Below are positions 48,364-61,223 of a stretch of 64,000 bases of DNA, piece by piece (the stretch's first letter is position 1; each line of letters begins with the position of its first letter). The DNA is from Agelas oroides. Lineage: Eukaryota; Porifera; Demospongiae; Agelasida; Agelasidae. The translations under genes were made by a program, and so were the position numbers. The stretch lies in contig OX422186.1 of assembly GCA_949130485.1 (NCBI GenBank), positions 3,017,313-3,081,312 of the forward strand, written 5' to 3'. Below the pieces are notes generated by a model. That model did no database searches, was not told where the DNA came from, and saw only the letters and a list, made by a program, of their open reading frames with translations.

Positions 48364-51300
48364 TCAAACACTGCTATGGGTAGGCTGTATTAGGTCTTCA
48401 AGCCAAGGTTCACGAAGCTGATCAAGGTTTGCAGATTCTGTGAGATCATTTATAGGATTATTCACTGCTTGCTTGGTCAGTTTTATGTTCAATTTCTTGA
48501 ACTCTAGGTTCAGTTTAGGAGCCTTCTTCCACAGCTTGGTGTCCCTCATTTGCTGGAAGATGTGATAGGCGAGTATCCCAATGAATGTTGCAAGGGCTAT
48601 AGAGACAGAGGTGTACCCAACTGCAAGCTGATTTCCTCCTGAGTGGTTGACGTGATAGGTGGCACCAACTACAATGATCAAGTTCAGAGTAAAGGAACTT
48701 TCAAGTGCATCTAGACACCAGTTCTTGTAGACCCCACCACTGACCCACGCCCATATTTGAAGAATCCCAGTTCCCACTAATATTGCTAGCAAGTTAACAC
48801 TGGGGTCTTGCTGATAATTGAAGGCAGACACTAAAAGAAGAACAAAGCGAAGCACAAGCAACAGACCAGGTCAGTAGCGATGTTTTGCTTTGTAGGGAGC
48901 ATGGTATGAATCCATGAAAGGATTCAGTCTGGCACTTTTGACCCACGAGAAGAGCCTCAGGTGCGATATTGCCTGCAGCCACTGACCAAAGAGAAACAAC
49001 ATAGTGTAAGGAAGAAAGAGAAAGAGGAAAACAACAATTGACACTAGGAATAATGGAATGTGTTTCTTAACGAGATAGTCAATGTTGGCATCATGCAACC
49101 ACACACTTCTATTGTGTGTTGGATATTCAAGGTTGGTGAAATAGACTGTAGCAATCAATGTGCAAATAACCTTTGTATATGAGAGGAGGATGAGTGTTGC
49201 CAAGACAGAAACTGGGTTACTGCCAAGCAGGTTTGCAAATATTTGTGAGAAATTGCTAACAAGAATTATGAATCCTACTAGCAGCCAAAGATATACAGGG
49301 AACACAAACTGCAGCCATGTTTTGCTGTAAGCATCCAGTCCATTGTAGAGACACGTCTCGATACCAAAGTCAAGGTTTAGCCATGCAATGAAAGCTGATA
49401 AAGCAGCAGTAGATTTCACTGGTAGAAAAATGGTACAATTTACTCCAACAATATTGGCATAAAACACTAGGCCACTGAGTGTTCCTGTTGCTACAGTCAG
49501 TTTGCAGACAAGGAGCAAGAAGACCAGTGCTACTCCCATCACTGCAAAAGGAATGAACAAAACAAGATAGAAATTTGTGCACTTTCTGCATTGATGAGTG
49601 CCTAGTACCAGACTGTAACCTTCCCTAGCTACAATGTCCACACAAGAGGCCTGACCTGTTGTATGCACACTGAACATCTGTATTGTTGAGAGGAAAGACC
49701 TTTGCATCATTAACACAGTAGTCAAAGGGGCACTGTGGGTGGAGAATTAGTTCATGAGATAGACGGTCATACCCAATCCAAAAGTGTTGGCTTGAATCAC
49801 GTGTTATTTGTCCTACTCCATTTGTTATATTGCATTGATTTATATTGTGCAAGTCTTGGCTCACATACACATGATTTTGCTGACTCGGAAATGTTAAATC
49901 CAGGTGGACAGGTCTGATTTATTTCTACCAAAAAATACAGTTGTTCATAGTTTGAACATGGGCTACCTTCTGGATGCAGCCATATGAACACTTCCCGAGA
50001 CAGTGAAACACAGTGTAGTTGAGTTTAGTGCAAGTGTTGTTTGTATGTTGGAGATATTGATAATCTAGAAGGTTAACTGGGTCGGAGTCTTCATAGGGTA
50101 TTGCTGTGCTCCTCACTGTGCTGAAAACAGTTCCATTTCTTTGTCCTACAGTGACTGTGGGCACAGAAAGCTGAAATGTTTCACCAGGATACACTGGGTA
50201 TGGAATAAAATATGATTGAGACTCCCTGCAGTCTGGAATGTTATTGTTACATCCACATACGTGAAGTGGGTCAGAGGAAATCTTTGAAGTTGTGCTGTTA
50301 TCAATGTCAGCTTCATATTGAACTAACATATCAAACATATCACCTGATCTATAATTTAAGTCTAGGCCAGTTACATGTAGTTTGCAGTTATCTATCGCAC
50401 CACCATATAACACACTTCCTGCATTATCAGCAGAGTTGTTCTTGAAAACAAGTTGGACATCAATACCACTGGACAGATTCTGACCAGGGAGTTGAAAGAA
50501 GCATTCTTCTCTTGGTACATATGCAGCAAGAAATGGTGCAATCAGAGTGCAGTATGTGAGGGGGTTAACATCAGAGACATAGATGGCTCCTCCTAATGTT
50601 GCATGATTGTTCTCCCAACACACAGTTGTGTGGGGCAAAATGGAGAATGTTGAATTAAGAGCCAGGTATATTGCACCTCCACGGCTAACTTTATTATCTG
50701 CATTGGTGCTATCATGTCCATTGTTAGTATAGCTGATGTTTCCATCAAATGTCAGTTTGCTGTTATGATTTGCTGAAATTGCTCCACCTTGAATTGCAGA
50801 GTTGCTGATGAAATTAATGGTTCCAGTGAAGGTAATCACAACATAGTCACGTGTTGAAATTGCACCACCACTGGGTGCTTTGTTAGTAATGAAATCACTA
50901 ATTCCTGTGAATTTCAATAAAGTCTTGTTTTCTACATTGATTGCACCACCGACATCATTTGCAGAGTTGTTACTGAAACCAGTAGTTCCAATGAATGTTA
51001 GTGAAGTGTTGAAATATGCGGAGATCGCACCACCACAATAATTTGCTGAGTTGCCTGTGAAGTTGTTGGTTCCATTGAATATAAGCACAGCATTACCAAA
51101 AACTGAAGTGCCAATTGCACCACCATTACTAAAGTGTCCATTTGCTGAGTTGTTGATGAAGTTGTTGGTTCCACTGAAGGTAAGTACAATATTGATTTCC
51201 ATATAGATTGCACCACCAGTCCAATCTGCTGAGTTATCACTAAAAACACTGGTTCCAATGAATGTCAGTGAGGTGTTGGTTTCTGCACAGACTGCACCAC

Positions 51301-52367
51301 CCTGCAGTGCTGAGTTGTTGACGAAATTGTTGGTTCCATTGAAGGTAAGTACAGCATTTCCATGTGTGTAAATTGCACCACCACCAAATTCTGCACTACC
51401 TCTATGTACATGGTTGCTGATGAAGTTGCTAGTTCCAGTGAAAGTAAGTACTGTATCGTGTGATGTGTAGATAGCACCACCCTTATTATTTGCTGAGTTG
51501 TTGATGAAGTTGCTGGTTCCATGAAAGTTAAGAACAGTGTTGTTTGTTACATAGATTGCACCACCACCATGTGCATGTTTTTGCTTTTTGCTTGCAGACT
51601 TAACATTGTCAATGAAGTTGTTAGTTCCAGTAAAATGTAGTGAGCTTGCTACTGCCAAAATTGCTCCGGCACCTACTTCAGAAACTCCTAGATTGTTATG
51701 CCTATTCTTGAGGAATGTAGTGTTCCCAGTAAATGTGAGGGTACTGTTGAGAGCAGTGATAGCACATCCTATAATTCACACCTCTCACTGAAGGACTGAC
51801 ATCCACATTGGTTGTGTACAAATTCACTGTTCTCTGCCAGAGTGATGCTAGTGTTATGTACTGTAAGTCCATTGCCAAGGTTGTCATGGAAGAAACAGTT
51901 AACTAGTTTCGCATTTTGTGTTGATTGCAACAGCAGAGCAGAGTTACTAGCTGAACGTATACCATAACTCCAGGACCTGTTGTAAGAGGTAAAAGCTAAA
52001 GAATAAATGTTGAAGTCCACCATATTTGTGAAGCTGAAGCCAACTGACCCATTGTGAACAACTGTTGCTATGTTGCCTGAGGAAGACTCTCCATCAGCCT
52101 GGTTGCATTCGCAACTGTGATATTTCTATCAAGAGTGTGGTCACCTGGAAAGAACACCATAGTGGTGTTGGAGGTAAAATACAGTTCAGCTACTTGTGCA
52201 TACTCAGAGAGTGTGGCACAGTGAATTGAATTCTGAGGGCAGGATGAGCATGAGGTGCCAGTGGGTGTGACACAGTACACATTCTCAGGGTAGCAGTAGG
52301 TGAGATTGTTAATGAGCAGTGCTGACACAAGAACAATGAATACTGTACAGGTGGAGTGAGCCATCAT
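48364..52367 (-). pseudogene. GGAIY/FxNNSA-repeat multi-pass membrane protein, copy 1
   Basis: ATG at 52367 with a signal peptide (MMAHSTCTVFIVLVSALLIN) and a Cys-rich start. Then a beta-helix-like region, about sixteen FTGTxNFxxNSAxxxGGAIY repeats in one 577-codon frame (51658-49925), a Cys-rich block, and a C-terminal part with six or more hydrophobic segments (49600-48400), including LQFVFPVYLWLLVGFIILV. It looks like an extracellular repeat receptor or adhesion protein with a multi-pass anchor; the ligand is unknown. Frame breaks occur near 52100, 51765, 49985, 49860 and 49630, and a TGA at 48871-48873 replaces a conserved Trp (compare the copy at 57.6 kb). A few could be sequencing errors, but together they indicate a pseudogene. 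Confidence 0.8.
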
Positions 52368-52379
52368 GCAAAATGACTG

Positions 52380-53940
52380 CAGGGGAAAAAATGCATTCTA
52401 TTTATAGGTATTAATTTTGTGATCCCACAAGTTTTCAGACCATATTTATACAGTACACATTTCAAAAAGGCAGTAGCAATGTCACAGTAGTTTAAGCAAT
52501 TGCAAGTTATACTTGAGGTTCAGAATGTATATGTACACGAGGCCCATCCACCTACATATGTTTACAGGAGGCCCCTCCACCTACATATGTGCAGCAAACA
52601 CTAAATGATCTTGGATGTTGCTCCTGTGTATTGCACTTGTGCAGGCAATTAAATTAGACATAATCACATAACCTACCTTTATTGTGGTCCACACTAGCTG
52701 TCACTTGATACAAACTTGAGCTCAATTTCTATCACTCCATCTAGCTAGGAAAATTGAGACCAACAATTAGTGGTAACAGGATAAGAAAACTGTCAAGAAT
52801 CAGAGTTGCCACATGTAGTAAGTCTTCTAGCAAACAAATACAAGTGCTGTGCTATAGCCACTTTACTGTATTACATAAACAGACAAGTTTAAGCTCAAAT
52901 AAGCTCTTCTGTACTCCAGTGTATTAAATGATTTTCACATTTGCTGCATCACCATTACTATAATTTGCTCAAACTTTATAGCTATAGACCCCTTCAGCAC
53001 AATTTTTCCTAGAAATGAGTGGAGGTGTGTCTAGTACGCAGTGGAATGTAGACCTCATAAAAAGTTGCATTTAGTTGGTCATTGCTCTTTCCGAAATAAT
53101 GAATTAAGTCCATGCAACTTGATGTTACTGTTGTAGTTCAAGGTGCATGGGCAAGTTAGACATAATCATATACCATGCATCAACATACCTTTACTTTTGG
53201 TAGAGCATGTGGTAGCACACACTCACTTGATACACACTTGCACTGTAGTTAGTGACTGGTATATAGTACCTGCAGCAAATACTGTTCTGGGTCTAGAAGT
53301 AAAATGAGTGACTTTCTGAGTTTTTACGAAACTTTTATGTACTAGGAATTGTAATGTTTTGGGAGGACTTTAGCTACACTAGTGATAATCCTCGTTTGGC
53401 ACACACAATATCATGCATGCAGCATAATACTGTTCTGAAAAACAGTTGAATGGCTTATCTTTATGTGATTCTTGTGTATAGAAACTGAAATGTTTTGGGA
53501 AGACTTTACATAAGTGATAGTACCTCTTTGTTTTGTATATGTGACACACACGTTTTGGATAAAGATCTTGTGTGTACAAAACCATGGGAATTTGAAAACT
53601 CAAAATATACCAAGGGATCATTGTTCTTGTTGTTTAAGTAGCATCACGTATTAGGTTCTGGTGCTAAAAAATCATTGAAGATTTTGTCAAAACAGACATT
53701 TGAGTGCCTAGCTACGTATTTGATGATAAAAGTTGGAAATATACATGTATAGTTATGTGCACACAAGGTGCCAGGAATTTTATGATTATATTTTCTAGAT
53801 TTATAGGTATATCTTGCTGAGTTCAGAAAATGTCAGATGTCCTGGTCCTTGCTATATGTGAAATATCATGCTGAGCCTAAGACACCAAATCCATCAATGA
53901 TGAAACATACCTTTAGCCCTAGTGACAAAGTAGCTATGAT
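52380..53940. other. No gene seen (upstream of the copy-1 membrane gene)
   Basis: AT-rich sequence 5' of the gene starting at 52367. Contains a small ~30-bp duplication near 52540-52590 (CCACCTACATATGT). No supported exon. Confidence 0.5.
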
Positions 53941-53950
53941 TTCGGCATTT

Positions 53951-54748
53951 CCATATTTCGGCACTGTCTCCTCAAGTGCATGTCTATATAGTGGATATTT
54001 GCTGAGCCCATAGAGCTGTGGAATCAGGATTCTCTCAGCTATGGAGTATGGAGCCAGGTCTTTTTTGATGTAGTCTATATTGTCAGCTCATCTCCTGAGT
54101 ACAATTACTGGAGTTGTGGTATGGAAGTTTCACAAGCTCTTCTCTAGCTGTTGCTCGTATTTGATCGAGTCACGCAGGCCTCCGTGATTCGAATTCTCAC
54201 AAGCTGATCGCTCTGTACACTGAGCACTCCCCGCTGGTGGCAGAGTCACGAAGTACGCCGTCAATAATCAGTCTCGGTCTCGCTAGTAGTGCCTCCCTTT
54301 CCTCACCGTTTTCAAGTCCCTGTTACGTTGATTCCCACTGTTCAGCCTTTCTAGTCTTGTCTCTTGAGCAAGCAGTAATACATGAACCCAATATGCAATG
54401 CGGAAATATTGCATCGAGCACAAATAGGGCAGAATGCATATACGGAATACGCACGTACCACATATATATATATAAATAAATATATAGACAATTTTCCGTT
54501 TTCACCACAAGTGTGGGGCTCGCTGCGCTCGCCCCAATAAAAGAAAGTCGCCGTTAGCATCGCTAGAAAGGGGCTCGCTCACGCTCGCCCCGATTGTGCC
54601 CAGGAAATGAGCTGACAATATAGACTACATCAAAAAAGACCTGGCTCCATACTCCATAGCTGAGAGAATCCTGATTCCACAGCTCTATGGGCTCAGCAAA
54701 TATCCACTATATAGACATGCACTTGAGGAGACAGTGCCGAAATGTGGA
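53951..54748. repeat. 142-bp inverted repeat with 514-bp spacer
   Basis: 53951-54092 and 54607-54748 are near-perfect inverted copies (for example CTATGGAGTATGGAGCCAGG at 54040 and CCTGGCTCCATACTCCATAG at 54640). The spacer holds two GGGGCTCGCT...GCTCGCCCC Helitron-like motifs. The arms could pair into a long hairpin. Confidence 0.85.
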
Positions 54749-56339
54749 GTCACAGGAAACCAATGGAATATACTTGTTCGTACTAAGCTGTTGAACCCTC
54801 ACCCTTGACTTGCAACTCTTCAGGCCAATTGCTTGGAGACTAAATTTGATACAGCTGTAGCTACTACCCCACTGTAACAACACAGAGTGTGTACAATGAA
54901 CCCAACCACATAGCTATCCAGATGAGCACATAGCTATACCCAAGCTATATGGCTCCATGAACACCGGCATACATTTGATACCCTAGCCTCACCCCTGGGC
55001 ATTTCCCGCCTCTACTGTTACAGGCTACAGCTGGAGGTGGATTGAGAAGACCTGGGAACGAACCTATTGTTATGTGACACTTAGCGTATGCAAGTGGGTA
55101 AATGTAGTGCTATGAAACTCTAATGCATCATGTAACTCATTCACGCTCGCCCCACAATGCACTGCATTCCCCTAGTATATATATTATATACTAGCAGAAT
55201 GCGTTGCATTGTGGGGCGAGCCTGAGCAAGCAGTGGCATGAAGGCGAGAAGAGCAACGATTCTGGTTGGTCATTCCTTTTGCACTTATGTAACAGAAGTA
55301 GGCGGCACTTTTCTGCTGTATTCGCACCCATCAGTCGTTGGTCTGATCTCTGGTACCTCAGCAGTGAGCCTCGTTCCCAGGCCCCGCCCAACTTTCCGTA
55401 GCTTTTCTGTGCTGCAAGCGACGGAAAGCTGGGCGGGGGCTGGGAACGAGGCTACAGTCTCGCGAGACTACCTCAGCAGCTGCTTTATCTTTTGTCCTAG
55501 GCTTACCAGTCTGTGTTCCTTTTGCTCTGCTGTTTCAGTAGCGCGGCGCGCTCTGTCACGTTCGATTCTACGTTTCCTTTTCTCCTCCGTCGTTTGCAGG
55601 GTCCTTGCGGGTCACTTCGAGAACAAGATGGTGCCATATCGTCAACCCTGAAGCTTCACTTCGAGAACACGATGGTTCCATATCAACTACCCTTAGATTT
55701 ACGTTGGGCTTGTGAGGCTGCCGAGAAATAGCTACACGTGTATTTTCAAATTTTTCACAACGCGAGTATTGTTATTCAACGAATACGAATGTATTTACGG
55801 TACGACGTACGAATACATACATACATACATACAGACACCGCTTGCGTTCAACACGTTAATGTGGGGCTCGCTCAGGCTCGCCCCAATTATGTGTCGTGCG
55901 TCGTGCCGCATATCCTAAACTTATCCAACTTAACGCATGCGTTACGTGCACGTAACGTCAATGAAATACGTATATATGTATACGTGTTCTACAATGGAGT
56001 CGTATAGCAATTCTTCAGCAAGAGTCCCCGAGTCATCACGGAACAGAGAAGACAGACTGCAGTGAAGACAGACTGCAGTGGAACTTTCATGCAGAGATTG
56101 CTGCGTTGGAAATGCAGAAATGTACTACATGCTCGGAGGCGTTCCCAGGCCTTCAGCTTCGCTCACACTCTACTGAGTGTATGCGCTGTAACCGAGACAA
56201 ATATGTGCCAAAGCTGTACTCGTCCATGAACAACATGCCACGCCGCACCAGCCGCACCGCACCACCCGCTCTGCACGCGCTTGCGCATCCATCGCATTCG
56301 AGCTCACGCTCGCCCCCACAATGCTGTGCATTCACCTAG
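54505..56339. mobile_element. Cluster of Helitron-family ends
   Basis: Three canonical 3' termini: hairpin AATGC-ACT-GCATT then CTAG at 55172-55175 (plus strand); its mirror, CTAG at 55191-55194 (minus strand); and AATGC-TGT-GCATT then CTAG at 56336-56339 (plus strand). All are followed by T. GGGGCTCGCTCAGGCTCGCCCC-type motifs occur at about 54515, 54573, 55215 and 55862. Between 55250 and 55720 the minus strand encodes a basic segment (ERDRARRATETAEQKEH) similar to that at 37.9 kb. These are non-autonomous relatives of the Helitron in Argonaute intron 2. Confidence 0.7.
55368..55456. repeat. Short palindromic MITE, copy 1
   Basis: Arms GCCTCGTTCCCAGGCCCCGC and GCGGGGGCTGGGAACGAGGC flank a ~40-bp centre, giving an ~89-bp hairpin. 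A related copy lies at 56702 and partial ones near 43894 and 60545. Confidence 0.75.
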
Positions 56340-56701
56340 TAGCTACTTCGCAAGCTATGAAATAATTGACTGCTAGTTAACAGTATAGTAGAGATACAAA
56401 CGCGGTCGGGCTGGTCGGGTTTTGGCCCGACCACTTTTCCGCTGACTAAACGTGCACGTGCGCATTTTGAACACGCGAAGTCGTACGCGTATACGTGTAA
56501 GGACTAAGCCGACCCGTCTCGGAAACCGGCCGCCCAACATCGTGCAACTTTCACTGACAAAAAGGTAGGCTAAGGCGTTGCTTTAGGATTTTCAGCCATT
56601 TCAGTTTACTCTATATGGCCATTCTCAGTTACTGCGACGAAACCCGCGTGCTGCCTGCAGCACGTGCGCGCAGCTAAGTTTACACGCGGAATCTGAATCA
56701 C

Positions 56702-56800
56702 TAGCCTCGTTCCCCAGGCCCCATCCAGCTTTCCATCGTTTGCAGTACGTACTGCCAGCGTCGGAAAGCTGGGAAAGAGCCTAGGAACAAGGCTACCCAT
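56702..56800. repeat. Short palindromic MITE, copy 2
   Basis: AGCCTCGTTCCCCAGGCCCC ... GAGCCTAGGAACAAGGCTA, with inner arms CCAGCTTTCC/GGAAAGCTGG. Same family as 55368-55456. Confidence 0.75.
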
Positions 56801-57042
56801 TCAGTACTCGATGTGAATCAGAATCCTGCTACAGCTAAGAAACGACCTCCGAGCAAATTTTTTTGCTGCTGGGGCATGCCCTTCCATACGAAGCTATTAC
56901 GTGCACTAAGTTACGCGCAATCTGCAATCACTACCTCACAGAGAGTGCGTATAGCAACTATTGAAATTCTGTTTGCTAAGAATTGCAAAACATGAGATTT
57001 GGGCCTTAAAATGGCCTCAGAAGCGATCTCCTAGCGTCTAAT

Positions 57043-57655
57043 TTAACAAAATTTGCCTGGGGGAGCATGCCCCCAGCCCCCCATATATACTACATGTGGT
57101 ATGTTTGGCCACACCACCTTGAAATAGCTTGGTACAGCCATGGAAGCAACTGTGGGTGGGCTGTAGCAGGTCTTCAAGCCAAGGTTCACTGAGTTTACAG
57201 ACTCTGCGGGGTCATTTATATGATTATCTACTATTTTCTTTGTGTTTGGTTTTTTGTTTAGTTTCATGAATTTTAATTTAGGCACCTTCTTCCACAGCTT
57301 GGTGTGCCTCAATTGCTGGAAAATGTGGTAGGTGAGGATTGCAATGAATGTTACAAGTGCTATTGTGACAGAGGTATGCCCAACTGCAAGCTGATTTCCC
57401 CCCTGAGAGTTTGACATATAAGTGGCAGCACCTAGGATGGTCAAGTTCAGAGTACCCCCAGTAAATGAACCTTCCAGTGCATCTAGACACCAGTTCTTGT
57501 AGACTCCACCACTGACCCAGGCCCACACTGTGAGCATCCCACTTCCCACTAATATAGCAGGTTAACACTGGGGTCTTGCTGATAATTGAAGGCAAACACT
57601 AAAAGAAGAATGAAGTGAAGAACGAGCAGCAGTCCAGGTGAGTAGCGATGTTTTG
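57043..57655 (-). pseudogene. Membrane-protein C-terminal fragment, copy 3
   Basis: Minus strand from about 57655: a hydrophobic segment, NYQQDPSVNLL, then after a frame break VWAWVSGGVYKNWCLDALEG, TNSQGGNQLAVGHTSVTIAL-like membrane segments and a Lys-rich tail. Matches the C-terminus of the 48364-52367 copy, without the repeat region. No upstream exon found, so it is a truncated copy. Confidence 0.75.
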
Positions 57656-57683
57656 GTTTATTCGTGACTGTACCTGCAGGTGT

Positions 57684-57822
57684 CTAATTTGAGTGGGTGG
57701 AGCCCGAGCATGTGTCACTAGGCCCTTTTTCTAATTTGAGTGGGTGGAGCCCGAGCATATGTCACTAGGCCCTTTTTCTAATGTGAGTGGGTGGAGCCCG
57801 AGCATGTGTCACTAGGCCCTAC
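57684..57822. repeat. 47-bp tandem repeat, three copies
   Basis: Units beginning CTAATTTGAGTGGGTGGAGC at 57684, 57731 and 57778. Non-coding, just upstream (on the minus strand) of the copy-3 fragment. Confidence 0.9.
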
Positions 57823-58239
57823 ACCCGCTGCATTTGGGGGTACACGGTTACTCACCTGAACGTAGATGCTGCAGTACTGAACCATCTGCAGCAGCAAACC
57901 CAACTGACCCCTCTCCAAAGTGTCCGGCTCATCGCAACCACGTGCACACGAAACTAGTCTCGCGCATGCGCATATGCCCAACATCCTCCAGCTTGAAGGA
58001 TGAAGAGGCCGAGAAACCTACAGAGGAGGAACTTGAAATGTTATACTAAAAGTTATCTGAATGCAAGGAAGTGCCTTCACTGAAGTACTGGAAATTGCAT
58101 GAATTGTGCAAATATGCAATAAAAAGCGTACGTACCATATGAACACATGTGGTCAGAAATTTCAAATTCCTAAATGTTCAGCATCTTCTGAAATGCATTT
58201 TAAGAGTATTCCCATGTTAGGGGAGGCTAACTCAACATT

Positions 58240-59860
58240 TGTGGGTTAGACCACTATGCTTCTCAGCCCTTCAATTGTGCCAGGCTATTGTGATGCATGG
58301 TCAGAAAGTGGTAGTTTGCCCAAACCACTCACCAATCTTTTCAATGAAGAACTTATGCATCATATTCTCAACTTGTTGACAAAAGTGAAGAAACACTCAG
58401 GAGTATTGCTATTTCTACAGAGCGGGCTAAGTCACTTGAGTTGTTGACTAGAGGACAGTCGCATAGCAAACTACGCAGTATCGGTACAGGGCAGGATCAG
58501 TGTTCTCACCAGAATTTACTGGCCAAAGGGCACAAATTGCACCTCATGACCACGCCCCTCATCTTGAATATAGTAATTGTCAGTGCCAAATACCTGTTGC
58601 ATGTGTACCTTGTGAGTACTGCCTCCCAAAGCATTTTCAATGTTCCTCCAAGTTCTATATTCAGACCCCAGACAGTTCTTAAGTTCAAGTAGTTAAAGTA
58701 GCTGTTGAAAATATGTTGGTTTTGAGGTGGACCCAAAGGGCACATTGTTGGTTTTGAGGCAGACCCAAAGGGCACATTAGAGCCCCCAAAGGGTACAGTG
58801 CCCTTTGGAAAAGGCCTAGCGAGAACCCTGGGCAGGATGTATCACTGCCTCAAAATTTAAAATTGCAGTGCATATAGATGCATGTGGCACACCCATCACA
58901 ATCGCTATTCAAGCGAATTTGTTACCCAGAAAGTTTCAAGTTCAAGACACAAAGTACCTGTTGGGTATTAGAACATGAGAAACAAGCAATAGCAGATTAC
59001 TGTGCACATAATAAAGACAGTCATTCATGTCTTACATTTACTAAACACTGCATATCCTCATCTGGGTGCCACTCCTGATGGCATTGTACAATGCATGTGC
59101 TGTGGAAAGGGTGTTGTAGAAGTGAAATGCCCTCACAACTGTAAAGACAAGAGTTTGAAAATAGCTAGTGATAATTCATTAAAGTAACTCAACCAGCGTA
59201 CTTTATGGAAAGAAACATAGATATCTCGAGAACTACTCAACGCACACCGGACAAGTACCAGCATGTAGCCAAGAGCCTGTAGATTCTACTGATGCTAATA
59301 TTGTGGAGACTTCAACTTGTTTGGAAACAACACAGCAAGAAACGACAAATTTAACCGTCCGATTATTGATTCGAATCGGACTGGTCCATGTTCAGCTGCG
59401 CCCCTGAGTGTTCAAAGCAGTTACCGCTACGAAAATATATTGCGAATTGGGGAGGTCTTGGGGCATCGTATCGATGCTAAAATCTCTCCAAAAGCAGCTT
59501 CAGAGAAGGCACAAACAACAGTGTCTGAAAATAGATGCACTTCTCCGAAGATTGATGTTTTTCGGACGGCCATTTTAACGCTTCTAGCGCCAACAGGAAA
59601 CAATGCGCGCGCGTCATTTTTGGTACACCAGGTACCGCGTACCTCCGCTACGGTATCGCCGAATGTTTACGCAGTTTTCCCTCCGCGTTTGAGCGTCCGA
59701 TTATACCTGTCGTCCGATAATTTCTACTGCCAAAGTGAGGAACATGGAACAATGATTGGTTGTGACAATGAAAAATGACTGGTTTCATATTGATTGTCTC
59801 AATATTTAAAATATCCCTAGTGGAAATTGGTATTGTCCAGACTGTAGGAAGAACGTGTAA
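58240..59860 (+). pseudogene. Decayed YqaJ-nuclease/PHD gene
   Basis: Plus-strand fragments in shifting frames. 58870-59190 encodes a YqaJ-like exonuclease signature: HPHLGATPDGIVQCMCCGKG followed by VVEVKCPH (the Asp and Glu-x-Lys metal site). 59715-59860 encodes a PHD finger (YCQSEEHGTMIGCDNEK, then after a frame break WFHIDCLNI, a stop, and GNWYCPDCRK). Several stops and shifts separate the parts. Proteins with this pairing occur as repeated, transposon-associated genes in marine invertebrates, as I recall; the exact element is not identified. Confidence 0.55.
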
Positions 59861-59879
59861 ATATTTATGCTGCAATGGA

Positions 59880-61223
59880 GATAGATTAGGATGTAGCTAA
59901 ATGTACACCGAGTATCATGTATGTGGATAGTTCTTTAATGAACAGTGAACAGAAATAGAGTTTTATTACTCATTGGGAGTCATTATAAATCATACCAGGA
60001 AGCAACACAATAACACAATGAGAAAAGGTATTTGTTTCTCAATCAATACAAGTCCACTCAGTCTTAGACAATGTAGCTAGAAGTCAACTAAAACTTGAGG
60101 GTTTCCTACTTGTGCCCAGAAAAGCTGTGTGTGGCATGAGACTACCTAATTTCTAGTCTCAGAATTGTCAAAAATTGCTTCATTGGCAGAGTATCTCCTC
60201 CACACTATGTGAATGGACGGTTCTAGCTACCTGCTTTGAAGGTCAGTCTGATTGCCAATTCATTAGAGATGTGATATCTGTGTCAGTCAAAGTTACAAAT
60301 GTCAATTTGTAACAAGTAACGTCAACTTCTACACCCAGAAGTCTCATATTTATACATAATTGTATAATGTACATAAGCCATGTCAGCGTGGCAGTGAAGC
60401 TAGCTGATTAGGCATGTCCACTTAAGTCAGGAGGGTGGTTCAGGGACTCTTCATGTCTGGAAACTTGGAATGCCAGGAGTGGAGAAGTCAAGTGCTGAAT
60501 GAAGGTGACAGCTGGTGACTCTGAAAGCAAAATAGACTGATCACTAGCCTCATTCTAAGGCCTCCCAACTTTATTCATTTCACCACATGTGGTGTATGTG
60601 TTTTTCTTTCAGGTATACCAGTTAACCTCTTAAGGCTTGCTTAGTGGCTTAGTGGCTAGTTAATGGGCTAGATTTCATTCCCGGTTCAACAATTGCCGTA
60701 TTTAGCTAGACTTCCACACCATGTGTAGTGGGTTAGCCGTTTACAAGCAATGTCATCAAAAGAGGGCCATACTTTTGATTTTATTAACGGTAGGACAAGC
60801 TGGTTTGTCCGCTTGCATTCAATTTACCAATTGGGCTGATGACCAAAAATTGAACATGGGAGCTAGAAATTATTAAACTTGTCACATTCTGGGAAATGAC
60901 ATCAATTTAACAACAAAGGAAAAGTCTAAATGATAGCAATTAACACATGCAGGATGACACAAAGTATGATAGCCCACAAAACCTACAGCAAAACTGAACG
61001 AATTAAAATATACATGTTGGCTGCAGGGACATTAAATACTGAAATAATTGCAATAAGAAGCATATAATTTACAAATGTAGATATTGCGGGGTGAGCATGT
61101 TTTGTCTACCTGGTATTTATTTTACAATATTAATATGCAAAGTCACAGAAGTAAAGATTTACGTAAATTTTTATAAGACAGTCACGTTTTGGCTAATAGT
61201 GATGCACATGTATTATCACATGA
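59880..61223. other. No gene seen
   Basis: AT-rich sequence downstream of the kinase gene. A partial palindromic-MITE end (CTAGCCTCATTCTAAGGCCT) lies near 60545. No supported exon or RNA gene. Confidence 0.5.

Noticed and set aside
48364..52367. Horizontal transfer of a chlamydial outer-membrane protein
   Set aside because: The repeats are similar, but the signal peptide, multi-pass C-terminus and family multiplicity in an animal context do not require recent transfer. Repeat convergence is simpler.
57684..57822. CRISPR-like array
   Set aside because: Three head-to-tail copies with no unique spacers, in a eukaryotic genome.
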